From NCBI GenBank assembly GCA_041394705.1, contig JAWKHS010000003.1, positions 682,001 through 746,000 on the forward strand: DNA of 64,000 bases, given 5' to 3'. Positions 50,505-58,998 of this stretch are shown here, piece after piece. Under the pieces are notes generated by a model. It worked only from the letters and a program-made list of their open reading frames with translations. It was not told where the DNA came from and ran no database searches. This DNA comes from Vicinamibacterales bacterium. Lineage in GTDB: Bacteria > Acidobacteriota > Vicinamibacteria > Vicinamibacterales > UBA2999. The number at the start of each line of letters is the position of its first letter. Positions within the stretch are counted from its first letter, which is position 1. The position numbers were made by a program, and so were the translations under genes.

Positions 50505-52550
50505 CTATCGCCCCGGTCCGATCGAGCGGAGCAGTTCCCCAGCCGCCTGGCGCTCCCGCGCGGCCGTCGCCGGGGCCCGCCGCAGGACGTCCTGCAGCGC
50601 GGCCACGGCGTCGCGGGTGCGGCCGCTCATCTGGTACGCGATCCCGAGGTTCAGCCGCGCCTCGTACAGGTCCGGGGCGGCGTCGAGCGCGCGCGTGAAC
50701 CAGGCGATGGCCTCGGCGGGGCGTCCGGCCTGCACCAGGAGCACGCCACGGCCGTTGAGGGCATCGCCGTACGAGGGGGCGACGGCCAGCGCGCGGTCGT
50801 AGGCCTGTTCGGCGGCGCGCGGATCCCCGGCGTCCCGGCAGGCGTTGCCGAGGTCGCTCCAGTACGCGGCGTTCGACGGGTCGAGGTCGGCGGCCTTGGC
50901 GTAGGCGGCGCGGGCCTCACCGTGTCGGCCCGCATCGGTCTGCAGCAGGCCCAGGCCGTGCTGGGCCGCCGGATAGGAGGCGTCGATCGCCAGCGCCGCC
51001 AGCTCCGCCCGAAGCGCCTCGCCGGAATCCCCGGCGGCCCGGGCCGCGACCGCCAGATCGTGGAAGAGGGCGGCGTCGGGCGGGAACCGGGCGGCGGCGT
51101 CTTTCAGGACTCGGACGGCCTCCGCATGACGTCCGCGCGCGGCGAGCGCCCGCGCGTAGGTCGTGGCGAACACGAACCCGTCCGGGTACCGGCCGGCCAG
51201 CGCGCCGAGGGTCGCCAGATCGCCGGCGCCGCCGTCGGCCGCGGAGATCCGCTCGAACGCAGCCCAATCCTCGATGGCGGACGCGGGATTCGGCGCGTGG
51301 GCCGCGACGTCGCGCGCCGAGGGCCCCGACGCATAACCGAGCGAGCGCAGCCGCGCTTCGGCTTCGGCCGACGGGCGCTCCGACGGGCGGCTCCCGACCG
51401 CCCGCTGCGTCAGCCTGGCCACCGCCGCTCGCGCCGCCGCCGTCTCGCGCGCCGCCAGGTCCGTCGTCTCTCCTGGATCGGCCCCCACGTCGTAGAACTC
51501 GATCGTCGAGGAGCGGATCAACTTCCGCGAGGCGCCGGCCAGCACCTGCAGCGGATGCCAGCCCGCGGTCGCCGGGTACTCGGTCTCCGCGTAGACCTCC
51601 GCGGACGTGTCCCCGTCGAAGAGATCGCGCGCCGACCCGCCCGGGAGCGTCGCTCCGGTGCGCGACAGGCGCAGCACCGTGCCCGCGACATCGGCCAGCG
51701 ATACGGGCGCCGCCTGCTCGGCGGGCGTCAGGCCGGGGGCGCGGACGACCAGGGGGACCCGCAGCGTCGCGTCGTACGCGAGCATGCCGTGCGTGGACTC
51801 ACCGTGGTCGCCCAGGCCCTCGCCGTGATCGCCGGCGAGGACGACGACCGCGTCGTCCAGGCGGCCGCGAGTCTCGAGCCCCGCCAGCAGGCGGCCGGCC
51901 TCTGCGCTCGCGTAGGCGACCTCGCCGTCGTAGGGCCGTCCGGCAAAGCGCGTCCGGTAGGGCTCGGGTGGGTCGTAGGGCGCGTGCGGGTCGTAGAGAT
52001 GCACCCAGAGGAAGAAAGGGCCGGGCGGCGCCGCCTCGAGCCAGGCGAGCGCCGCGTCCACCACGGTCGTGGCGGGCCGCTCCGCGTCGAGCCGCTCGGC
52101 GCGCCGCCAGTCGCGGGCCACGCGATCGTCGTAGGTGCCAAAGCCTCGGGAGAGGCCGAAACGTCCGTCCAGGACGTACGCCCCGACGAACGCCGCCGTC
52201 TGGTAGCCCGCTGCGCCCAGCGCCGCGCCCAGCGTCGGGACGTCGCCGTCGAGCCGCTGCCCGTTCACGTGGACGCCGTGGGCCGGCGGCGTCCGGCCCG
52301 TCAGGAGCGTTGCGTGCGAGGGCAGCGTGAGCGGCACGGCCGTGCGTGCGTTGGTGAAGCGCACGCCCGTCGCGGCGAAGCGCGCCAGCTCCGGCGCCAC
52401 GTCCGCCGTCAGCCGGTCGGCCCGCCACGTGTCGATGGTGATGAGGACGACGGGCCGCGGCACGGGCGGCGGCTGCGGCGTCCGGCACGCCGCGCCGCCG
52501 GACGCAATCACCGCGCAGACGAGCCCCGCCAGCCATCGGCCGTTCGCCAC
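50505..52550 (-). CDS. Sulfatase-like/phosphodiesterase lipoprotein with TPR repeats (paralogue)
   Basis: A 681-residue protein starting at a GTG. The lipobox ends at Cys22 (SGGAAC). The alkaline-phosphatase-superfamily domain (32-390) has LITIDTWRADRLT, nucleophile motif PLTLPSHATLLTGRTP (Thr75 in place of formylglycine Cys/Ser), LYDPHAPYDPP and LAGDHGEGLGDHGESTHG. TPR-like repeats cover 415-675 (AAQHGLGLLQTDAGRHGEAR, AYWSDLGNACRDAGDPRAAE, LNLGIAYQMSGRTRDAVAAL). The architecture matches the gene at 45296, so the two are duplicates on opposite strands around the TonB receptor. HupE/UreJ lies 48 bp upstream on the same strand. Confidence 0.85.
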   Translation of the reverse strand: MANGRWLAGLVCAVIASGGAACRTPQPPPVPRPVVLITIDTWRADRLTADVAPELARFAATGVRFTNARTAVPLTLPSHATLLTGRTPPAHGVHVNGQRLDGDVPTLGAALGAAGYQTAAFVGAYVLDGRFGLSRGFGTYDDRVARDWRRAERLDAERPATTVVDAALAWLEAAPPGPFFLWVHLYDPHAPYDPPEPYRTRFAGRPYDGEVAYASAEAGRLLAGLETRGRLDDAVVVLAGDHGEGLGDHGESTHGMLAYDATLRVPLVVRAPGLTPAEQAAPVSLADVAGTVLRLSRTGATLPGGSARDLFDGDTSAEVYAETEYPATAGWHPLQVLAGASRKLIRSSTIEFYDVGADPGETTDLAARETAAARAAVARLTQRAVGSRPSERPSAEAEARLRSLGYASGPSARDVAAHAPNPASAIEDWAAFERISAADGGAGDLATLGALAGRYPDGFVFATTYARALAARGRHAEAVRVLKDAAARFPPDAALFHDLAVAARAAGDSGEALRAELAALAIDASYPAAQHGLGLLQTDAGRHGEARAAYAKAADLDPSNAAYWSDLGNACRDAGDPRAAEQAYDRALAVAPSYGDALNGRGVLLVQAGRPAEAIAWFTRALDAAPDLYEARLNLGIAYQMSGRTRDAVAALQDVLRRAPATAARERQAAGELLRSIGPGR

Positions 52551-52598
52551 GTCAGGATGATCGTTCCCCGGCCGTGCGGGTGTCCAGCCGGGAGGGCG

Positions 52599-53711
52599 TC
52601 AGGACGCGAACGCGCGGGCCACCGTCCAGTACGCACCGACCGCGGCGATGGCCAGCGATGCCGGCACGACGACGCGCGGGTGGTACCACGGCCGATGGCG
52701 CCACCAGCCGACCGCCAGGGCCGCGGCGGCGATCACCGTGAGCTGGCCGGCCTCGACGCCGACGTTGAATCCGACCAGGCCCAGCGCGAAGTCGGCCCGC
52801 GGCAGGTGCAGCCCCGTGAGCACGCCCGCGAAGCCCAGGCCGTGCAGCAGTCCGAACAGGAACACGAGGGCGATCCGCCACGGCGTCAGGCGGTCGGTGC
52901 GGAGGTTCTCCACCGCGACGTAGACGATCGAGAGCGCGATGAGGGGCTCCACGACCCGCGCCGGCAGCGACACCACGCCGTAGAGCGCGAGGCCCAACGT
53001 CATCGAGTGGGCGACCGTGAACGTCGTTACCTGCGCGAGCACGGGGCGGAGCCGCGCGGCCAGCAGGAAGAGTCCCACGACGAACAGGATGTGGTCGAGC
53101 CCCTTGGGCAGGATGTGGGTGTATCCCAGCGCCAGGTACTCGGCCAGCCGCGACCAGGCGGTACGCCGCACGAACGGGCCGCCGAGCGGCAGCGACGTGC
53201 TCCAGGCGTCGCCTTGGATCCACTCGGTCGTGGAGGCCCCGTCGGCCAGCGTGATCGTCAGCGGGTAGGGATCGGCCACCATGCCGTAGTACCAGCGGAT
53301 CGTCCTGGCGCCGGCGGGCAGCCGCCCGCGCAGCGTGTAGGACGCCAGCGCGAACTCGCCCGCGGGCACCGCCGCCGGAGGCGGCTCGTACGCGCTCGAC
53401 ACGGGCCGCACCTCGGCGCCGTCCACCCAGAGCACCACGCGGTCGAGGGCATCGGGCGCGAGCGTCGCCAGCCGCGCGTCACGCGCGGCGGCGTCGGTGG
53501 TCGGCGTCTGGCCGCCGCCCGCGAACGACTCCATCCGCAGGAGGAGCCACGCCGGGTCGTGCGCGAGCCGGAGGGCGAACGTGCCGTCCGCCGCCACCTC
53601 CAGGTGCACGGTCGTCCGCTCGAGGTCGTGCGCCGAGAGCGGCACGGCGATGGCGGCCACGATCCCCGCTGCCACGAGGGCCCGCCGGGCGATCGCGCCG
53701 CGCCCCGTCAT
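52599..53711 (-). CDS. HupE/UreJ family membrane protein
   Basis: A 370-residue protein. After a signal peptide (to about residue 28) there is a soluble periplasmic beta-rich half (to ~180), then six to seven helices. The membrane half has the family signatures KGLDHILFVVGLFLL, TTFTVAHSMTLGLALYG, EPLIALSIVYVAVENL and LFGLLHGLGFAGVL, which contain the His residues usually linked to nickel or cobalt handling. The N-terminal soluble domain is seen in HupE/UreJ_2 proteins of environmental bacteria. Metal transport is therefore plausible but unproven; no hydrogenase or urease is near. The start has TAGAAT 7 nt upstream. It is divergent from the beta-lactamase gene. Confidence 0.88.
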   Translation of the reverse strand: MTGRGAIARRALVAAGIVAAIAVPLSAHDLERTTVHLEVAADGTFALRLAHDPAWLLLRMESFAGGGQTPTTDAAARDARLATLAPDALDRVVLWVDGAEVRPVSSAYEPPPAAVPAGEFALASYTLRGRLPAGARTIRWYYGMVADPYPLTITLADGASTTEWIQGDAWSTSLPLGGPFVRRTAWSRLAEYLALGYTHILPKGLDHILFVVGLFLLAARLRPVLAQVTTFTVAHSMTLGLALYGVVSLPARVVEPLIALSIVYVAVENLRTDRLTPWRIALVFLFGLLHGLGFAGVLTGLHLPRADFALGLVGFNVGVEAGQLTVIAAAALAVGWWRHRPWYHPRVVVPASLAIAAVGAYWTVARAFAS

Positions 53712-53718
53712 GGCGGCT

Positions 53719-53724
53719 ATTCTA
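53719..53724 (-). promoter_or_regulatory. Putative leaderless -10 (TAGAAT) of the HupE/UreJ gene
   Basis: TAGAAT on the minus strand ends 7 nt before the ATG at 53711. The divergent gene 78 bp away has the same arrangement. Confidence 0.5.
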
Positions 53725-53776
53725 CCGGCCGGGTGCCGGTCCCGGGTTTCAATCCGGCGCTGGCCGGGTTGTCCGG

Positions 53777-53782
53777 TACTAT
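53777..53782 (+). promoter_or_regulatory. Putative leaderless -10 (TACTAT) of the metallo-beta-lactamase gene
   Basis: TACTAT lies 7 nt before the ATG at 53790. No Shine-Dalgarno is found. Confidence 0.5.
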
Positions 53783-53789
53783 CGACGGG

Positions 53790-54722
53790 ATGCCCGCCCC
53801 TCGTCTCGCCGTCCTCGTCCTCGCCGCCGCGTGCGTGCCCGCCCGCGGGCTCGCGCAGGCGCCGCCCGCCCTCGTGCCCGATCCCCCGGCCGTGTGCACC
53901 AACTGCGCCGAGTGGAACGCGCCCCGCGAGCCGTTCACGGTATATGGCAATACCTATTTCGTCGGGCCCGCCGGCGTCTCGGCGCTGCTCATCACGTCGG
54001 ACCGCGGCCACATCCTCGTGGATACGGGCCTGCCGCAGAGCGCGGCCGTCATCGACGCGAACATCCGGGCACTGGGGTTCAAGACCAGCGACGTGAAGCT
54101 GATCCTCACCTCGCACGGCCACTACGATCACGTGGGCGGCGTGCACGCGCTGCAGCGCTACACCGGCGCCACCGTCCTGGCCAGCGCCGGGACCGCCCGT
54201 GCATTGGCGCTCGGCGCGCCGGTGCCCGAGGACCCGCAGGCGCCGCCCGGACCGCCGCCAGGCGTGGACTACTTCCCGAAGGCCGAGCACGTGCGGGTCG
54301 TGAAGGACGGCGAAGTCGTGCGGCTCGGCGGCGTGTCCGTGACCGCGCACTACGTGCCCGGCCACACGCCCGGAGCCACGACCTGGACCTGGCAGTCGTG
54401 TGAGGGCGACCGGTGTCTGTCCATGGTCTACGCCGACAGCATCTCGAGCGTGTCGAACGACGGCTTTCGCTTCACCGCGCAGCCCGGGCTGGTGGAGCGG
54501 TTCCGCCAGAGCATCCGCGCCGTCGCCGATCTGCCGTGCGACATCATGGTGTCGACCCATCCGTCGGCGTCCCGCATGGACGAAAAGGTGAAGGCTCGCG
54601 CCACGCGTGCTCCCGGCTCGCCGGATCCCTTCATCGAACCCGGGGCGTGCAAGGCGCTCGCGGCTTCGGCCATGCAGGCGCTCGACGCGCGGGTGAAAGC
54701 GGAAGGCGGAGCGAAGCGATAG
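53790..54722 (+). CDS. Subclass B3 metallo-beta-lactamase
   Basis: A 310-residue exported enzyme (signal to about residue 25). The zinc motif SHGHYDHVGG gives His109, His111 (site 1) and Asp113, His114 (site 2). His192 is in PGHTPGATTWTW and the last ligand His257 is in STHPS. This spacing is that of subclass B3 enzymes such as L1 and FEZ, with no B1-type Cys. All six expected ligands are present, so beta-lactam hydrolysis is likely, though environmental B3 proteins can have other roles. It opens EWNAPREPFTVYGNTYFVG, also B3-like. Two genes of possible detoxification role follow on, since a FAD monooxygenase gene lies 152 bp downstream. Confidence 0.92.
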   Translation: MPAPRLAVLVLAAACVPARGLAQAPPALVPDPPAVCTNCAEWNAPREPFTVYGNTYFVGPAGVSALLITSDRGHILVDTGLPQSAAVIDANIRALGFKTSDVKLILTSHGHYDHVGGVHALQRYTGATVLASAGTARALALGAPVPEDPQAPPGPPPGVDYFPKAEHVRVVKDGEVVRLGGVSVTAHYVPGHTPGATTWTWQSCEGDRCLSMVYADSISSVSNDGFRFTAQPGLVERFRQSIRAVADLPCDIMVSTHPSASRMDEKVKARATRAPGSPDPFIEPGACKALAASAMQALDARVKAEGGAKR

Positions 54723-54874
54723 CGCGTCCCCGCCTGACAGACGCGTAATTCGCCCGGCCGGGCGCCCGTGGTAGCGTGACCCCCGGTACCCTTCCGGCAC
54801 GTCGAGTCGCGTTGGGTGCCCGGCGTTCGGCGGATCTCGACCGGCCCATGCCGCGAGCCGCCGCGGAGGCCCCG

Positions 54875-56050
54875 ATGAGAGTCGCCATCAACGGCGCCGG
54901 CGTGGCCGGCCCGGCCCTGGCCTTCTGGCTGTCCCGCCAGGGCCACGAGGTACTGCTCGTCGAGCAGGCGCCGTCGCCCCGTCGCGGCGGCTACGTGATC
55001 GACTTCTGGGGCCTGGGGTACGACCTGGCCGAGCGGATGGGCGTGCTGCCGCGGATTCTCGATCTGGGCTACCAGGTGGCCGAGGTCCGCTTCGTCGACG
55101 CGCACGGACGGCCCCAGGGCGGCTTCGGCACCGCCGTCTTCGCGAAGGTCACGGGCGGACGCTTCACGAGCGTGCGACGGTCGGACCTCGCGCTGACCAT
55201 CGCGGACGCCCTCGACGGTCGTGTCGAGCGACTGTTCGGGGACTCCATCGCCGCCATCGACGACTCTGGCCCCCGGGTGCGCGTGTCCTTCGAGCACGCG
55301 CCGTCGCGGGACGTGGACCTCGTCGTCGGCGCCGATGGCCTCCATTCGCGCGTGCGCGACCTCGTGTTCGGACCGGTCGCGGAGGTGTCGCTCGGCTACC
55401 ACGTCGCCGCGTTCGAGGTCTCCGGCTACGACCGCCGGGACGACCTGGTCTACATGACGCACGGCGTCCCGGGCCGCCAGGTCTCCCGCTTCTCCATGCG
55501 CGACGACCGAACGCTGTTCCTGTTCGTCGTCCGCGACGAGTACCTGCCGCGCGGGCCCATCGCGGCGTCCGCGCGCAAGGCCGCCGTCAGGCGCGCATTC
55601 GACGGCGTCGGCTGGGAGTGTCCGCGCATCCTCGAGCTGATGGACGGCGTGGACGATCTCTACTTCGACCGGGTGAGCCAGATCCGGATGGACACGTGGA
55701 GCCGCGGCCGCACCGTGCTCATCGGCGATGCCGCCGCCTGCGTGTCGCTGATGGCGGGCGAGGGGACCGGGCTCGCGCTGATGGAAGCCTACGTCCTGGC
55801 TGGCGAACTGCAGGCGAGCGGAGGCATGGTGGGGCCGGCCTTCAGCCGGTACGAAGAGCGGCTCCAGGGCTTCCTTCGACGGAAGCAGACGATGGCGGCC
55901 CGTTTCGCCTCGTCCTTCGCCCCGGCCACGGCGGCCGGCGTGTGGATGCGCAACCTCGTCACGCGGCTGTTCCGCGTGCCCCTGGTGGCGACGCTGCTCG
56001 TCGGCCGCCAACTCAGGGACGACATCGTACTGCCGGACTACGGGGGCTGA
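54875..56050 (+). CDS. FAD-dependent monooxygenase (PHBH-fold, TetX-like group)
   Basis: A 391-residue flavoprotein hydroxylase. The FAD-binding GxGxxG is GAGVAGPALAFWL starting at residue 7, with the acidic end of strand 2 in LLVEQAP. The DG motif is VVGADGLHSRVRD and the GD motif is RTVLIGDAAACVSLMAGEGT. The sequence belongs to the class A flavin monooxygenases that include TetX-type antibiotic-inactivating enzymes and aromatic hydroxylases; the substrate is unknown. The ATG at 54875 has GGAGG upstream; the frame is open about 33 codons further back without support. It lies downstream of the B3 beta-lactamase gene on the same strand and is convergent with the M24 gene. Confidence 0.88.
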   Translation: MRVAINGAGVAGPALAFWLSRQGHEVLLVEQAPSPRRGGYVIDFWGLGYDLAERMGVLPRILDLGYQVAEVRFVDAHGRPQGGFGTAVFAKVTGGRFTSVRRSDLALTIADALDGRVERLFGDSIAAIDDSGPRVRVSFEHAPSRDVDLVVGADGLHSRVRDLVFGPVAEVSLGYHVAAFEVSGYDRRDDLVYMTHGVPGRQVSRFSMRDDRTLFLFVVRDEYLPRGPIAASARKAAVRRAFDGVGWECPRILELMDGVDDLYFDRVSQIRMDTWSRGRTVLIGDAAACVSLMAGEGTGLALMEAYVLAGELQASGGMVGPAFSRYEERLQGFLRRKQTMAARFASSFAPATAAGVWMRNLVTRLFRVPLVATLLVGRQLRDDIVLPDYGG

Positions 56051-56071
56051 ACGTCCGACGGTCCTGGCGCG

Positions 56072-57508
56072 TCAGCGGGCGCCCCGCACCAGGAACAGAC
56101 GGTCCTGGCGCTTGAGCGCCCAGCGGTTCCGACCGGCCGCGTTCACGATCATGTCCTCCTCCTGGGCCATCTGCACCGGCTGCCCGCCCCATTCCGGCAC
56201 CGGTGTCGTGGCCTGGAGCTCGATCGAGAACCACATCGACGGGATGACCGTGGCATCACCACGCCCGGGGACGCCGTCCTGGTAGTCCCAGAGCCCGATG
56301 AGCGGGCCAGCCCCGTGGCCGTGCAGGCCGATGGGATGGGTGTACATCGTGCCGTCGATGCCCCTGGCCTTCATCCGTGAGAGCACGCTGGCCAGGATCT
56401 GGTTGCCGGTACGGCCCGTCCGGATCTCCTCCATCGAGATGTCCTGCATGGCGTTGGCGTTGGCGAGCGCGCGCTTCAGCCCCTCCGGCGCGTCCGTCTC
56501 GCCAGGCTTGAGGACGTACGCCATGTGCTGCGTGTCGGTGTTGAGCCGCGCCACCGTGATCCCGACGTCGCTATGGAGGACGTCACCGGGCTGGATCACC
56601 GGGTCGTCGCCGAGTTCCTTCGCCGTGGCGCCCTGCCGCTGCACCGAGATGCTCGGCTGGAACCAGGTGCCCAGGCCTTGATCGTTGGTGCGCTGGCGCC
56701 ACCACCAGACGAGGTCGCTCGTGCGTGTGACGCCCGGGACGATGACCGCGTCCGAGAACATCGTTTCGGACATCTGCCAGACGAGCGTGGTCATCTTCTC
56801 GAAGAAGGCCTCTTCCTCCGGCAACCGGGAGGCGATGAGGTCGAGCGGGAGCCCTTCCGCGTCCTTGTACTTCGACGTCCAGGCGTTGCCCAGCGCGCGG
56901 CTCATGCCCAGGAACTCGCCGCTCGACAGCCCGTCGGTGAAGGCGAACACGGTGGACTTGTCGATGCCGATCACCTTCGGCTGGCGCTCTTCGATCACCT
57001 GCAGCAGCGCCTGCCATTGCTCGTCGCCCCACAGCTCGGCCTGTCGTCCGCCCACGGCCTGTGTGACGGCTTTCGTGGACGTCCGGGCATCGAACACGCC
57101 GCCCTGTGAGGTGCCGCCGAGCGCGATGCGCTCGATGCACGACGGCGCCACGGGCGTACCGGCGGCCGCGCACGTGTCGAAGAACACGTAGATCGTACGG
57201 CGCCTGGCGGCGAACGTCTCGGGCGCGACGAGCGACGAGAACACCGGGTCCTCGTTGTACTCGCGCATCGGCACGACCCACATGTCGATGCCGTACTTCC
57301 GCATCAGGGCCGGCAGGAACGTGTCCAGGCGCCTGGCCAGCCACGCCTGCTGCATCGCGGCCTGTTCGCGCAGCGTGCCGAACGGGCGATCCGCGGCCGG
57401 GAGCGCGCCGGGCGCCACGCGGTCCGGCGTGCCGGCGGGGGAGGTCTGGGCGGAGGGCAGGGCGCTCGCGGTCGCGAGCGCGGCGGCGAGGATCAGGGGC
57501 CTCATCAT
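56072..57508 (-). CDS. Exported M24 family metallopeptidase (Xaa-Pro aminopeptidase type)
   Basis: A 478-residue dinuclear metallopeptidase with a signal peptide (MMRPLILAAALATASALPSA). The pita-bread ligands are seen as Asp in HSDVGITVARLNTDTQ (two Asp), His in HPIGLHGHGAG, Glu in FSIELQ and Glu in MAQEEDM. The N-terminal domain (to ~200) is creatinase-like (KYGIDMWVVPMREYNEDPV). Xaa-Pro cleavage or a related peptidase role in the periplasm is likely. The start is placed by TAGACT 6 nt upstream. It is 38 bp from the SDR gene on the same strand. Confidence 0.9.
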   Translation of the reverse strand: MMRPLILAAALATASALPSAQTSPAGTPDRVAPGALPAADRPFGTLREQAAMQQAWLARRLDTFLPALMRKYGIDMWVVPMREYNEDPVFSSLVAPETFAARRRTIYVFFDTCAAAGTPVAPSCIERIALGGTSQGGVFDARTSTKAVTQAVGGRQAELWGDEQWQALLQVIEERQPKVIGIDKSTVFAFTDGLSSGEFLGMSRALGNAWTSKYKDAEGLPLDLIASRLPEEEAFFEKMTTLVWQMSETMFSDAVIVPGVTRTSDLVWWWRQRTNDQGLGTWFQPSISVQRQGATAKELGDDPVIQPGDVLHSDVGITVARLNTDTQHMAYVLKPGETDAPEGLKRALANANAMQDISMEEIRTGRTGNQILASVLSRMKARGIDGTMYTHPIGLHGHGAGPLIGLWDYQDGVPGRGDATVIPSMWFSIELQATTPVPEWGGQPVQMAQEEDMIVNAAGRNRWALKRQDRLFLVRGAR

Positions 57509-57514
57509 CGCGCC

Positions 57515-57520
57515 AGTCTA
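57515..57520 (-). promoter_or_regulatory. Putative leaderless -10 (TAGACT) of the M24 peptidase gene
   Basis: TAGACT on the minus strand ends 6 nt before the ATG at 57508. Confidence 0.45.
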
Positions 57521-57546
57521 CGCCACGCGGGCGCGGCTTCCGTCGG

Positions 57547-58317
57547 TCAGGGCACCGTCAGGCCGCCGTCCACGGGCAGCGCGTGTCCCGTGGTGAACGA
57601 CGACTCGTCCGAAGAGAGCCACAGGACGGCGTTGGCCACCTCCTCGGTCGTCCCGAGCCGGCCGAGCGGGTGGCGCTTCGTCATCGCCTCCGCGAGCGTG
57701 GCGTCGTGCAGGAACGCCCGCTCGGTCATCTCGGTCCTGACCACGCCGGGGCAGACGGCGTTGACGCGGATGCCCTGGGCGGCGTACTCCATGGCGGCGG
57801 CGCGCGTGGCGCCGATGACGCCATGCTTGGTGGCGCCGTAGCCGACGCCGATGCGCGTGCCGATGAGGCCCGCCACCGACGACATGTTGACGATGGCCCC
57901 GCCGCCGCCCTGACGCAGGAGCTGCCGGATCTCGTACTTCATGCTCAGGAAGACGCCGGTCAGGTTGATGGCGACGACCTCGTCCCAGATGGCCTCGTCG
58001 TACTCGGCCGTCGGCACGAACGCCTTCCCGCCTTCGATGCCCGCGTTGTTGAAGGCACAGTCGAGGCGGCCGAAGGCCTCCACCGCCGTGGCGACCATCC
58101 GCTGCACGTCGCCCGACGAGGCGCAGTCGCCGACGACACCGATCGCGCGGGTGCCCGTGGCTTCCACGAGCGCGCGGGTCTCCTCGAGCATGTCGGGGCG
58201 GCGGCCGGTGACGACCACGTGGGCCCCCTCGCGGCCGAAGGCCATGGCCGCGGCCCTGCCGATGCCGCTACTGGCGCCCGTCACCAGGACCACGCGTCGT
58301 TCGAATCGTCTCCTCAT
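57547..58317 (-). CDS. Short-chain dehydrogenase/reductase (SDR)
   Basis: A 256-residue classical SDR. The NAD(P) loop is TGASSGIG at 13-20, NNAG is at 90-93, and the catalytic triad is Ser147, Tyr160 and Lys164 (YGATK). The C-terminal RHPLGRLGTTEEVANAVLWL and the final DGGLTVP are typical of 2,5-diketo-gluconate/3-oxoacyl-ACP-reductase-like members. The Arg-rich strand 2 end (TGRRPD) favours NADP. The substrate is not predictable. A GGGAGGAAG Shine-Dalgarno lies upstream, so this gene uses a leader. It is divergent from the TerB-like gene. Confidence 0.92.
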   Translation of the reverse strand: MRRRFERRVVLVTGASSGIGRAAAMAFGREGAHVVVTGRRPDMLEETRALVEATGTRAIGVVGDCASSGDVQRMVATAVEAFGRLDCAFNNAGIEGGKAFVPTAEYDEAIWDEVVAINLTGVFLSMKYEIRQLLRQGGGGAIVNMSSVAGLIGTRIGVGYGATKHGVIGATRAAAMEYAAQGIRVNAVCPGVVRTEMTERAFLHDATLAEAMTKRHPLGRLGTTEEVANAVLWLSSDESSFTTGHALPVDGGLTVP

Positions 58318-58410
58318 CGTCCCGTCTTCCTCCCGGCTCGTGACGCGCGGTCCGCCGCACGACACGAGGGCGCATTCTATCCGGTCAGGTCCCGCGGGCC
58401 AGTCGTGCGC

Positions 58411-58416
58411 TACCAT
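58411..58416 (+). promoter_or_regulatory. Putative leaderless -10 (TACCAT) of the TerB-like gene
   Basis: TACCAT lies 6 nt before the GTG at 58423. It also contains an out-of-frame ATG. Confidence 0.45.
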
Positions 58417-58422
58417 GCCCTC

Positions 58423-58953
58423 GTGGCTCTCGACGCGCTGCTCGGCTGGCTCGGTCTCGAACGTGCGAAGTCCGATCGGGAGGATCAGGCGCCGCTGCGC
58501 CGGCTGCTCGAGTCCCTCGATCACCTGGACTCCGATCGCGCCCGTCACCTCGCCCGTTTCGCCTACCTGCTCGGCCGGGTGGCCCGGGCCGACCAGCACG
58601 TGAGCGAGGGCGAGACGGCCGCGATGGAGGCGATCGTGGTGGAGGAATGCGGGCTCGCCGCCGACCAGGCCGTCGTCGTGGTCGGACTGGCCAAGTCGGC
58701 GAACCTCCTGTTCGGCGGCACGGCCGACTTCGAGGTTGCCCGCGACTTCGGCGCCCAGGCCACCTATCCGGAGCGGCTGTCGCTCGTCCGCTGCCTCTTC
58801 CGTCTGGCCGCGACCGATGCCGCCATCTCGGTGGCCGAGGAGTCGGAGCTCCATCGGATCGCGAACCAGCTGCAGATCGCGCCGGAGGACCTCACCGAGC
58901 TTCGCGTGGCCCACGCGCGGTTCCTGCCCGGGCTGGCGCCCCGCACGCCGTAG
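58423..58953 (+). CDS. TerB-like (tellurite-resistance/co-chaperone) protein
   Basis: A 176-residue helical protein from the GTG at 58423 (MALDALLGWLGLER). LARFAYLLGRVARADQHVSE and SLVRCLFRLAATDAAISVAE form the two paired helices of the TerB/DjlA N-terminal domain, each with the acidic ADxxxxxxE metal-like motif (ARADQHVSEGE; ATDAAISVAEE). TerB domains bind metals near membranes in stress systems; stand-alone versions have unknown roles. No ter genes are near. The longer open frame upstream overlaps the SDR gene in antisense and is not real. The acyl-CoA synthetase gene follows 45 bp later. Confidence 0.82.
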   Translation: MALDALLGWLGLERAKSDREDQAPLRRLLESLDHLDSDRARHLARFAYLLGRVARADQHVSEGETAAMEAIVVEECGLAADQAVVVVGLAKSANLLFGGTADFEVARDFGAQATYPERLSLVRCLFRLAATDAAISVAEESELHRIANQLQIAPEDLTELRVAHARFLPGLAPRTP

Positions 58954-58985
58954 GGGCGCGTCCGTGTCCGCGGCGGGGAGCGCAG

Positions 58986-58991
58986 TAAGAT
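58986..58991 (+). promoter_or_regulatory. Putative leaderless -10 (TAAGAT) of the acyl-CoA synthetase gene
   Basis: TAAGAT lies 7 nt before the ATG at 58999. This argues against the in-frame ATG at 58990, which overlaps the hexamer. Confidence 0.45.
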
Positions 58992-58998
58992 GCGCGTC

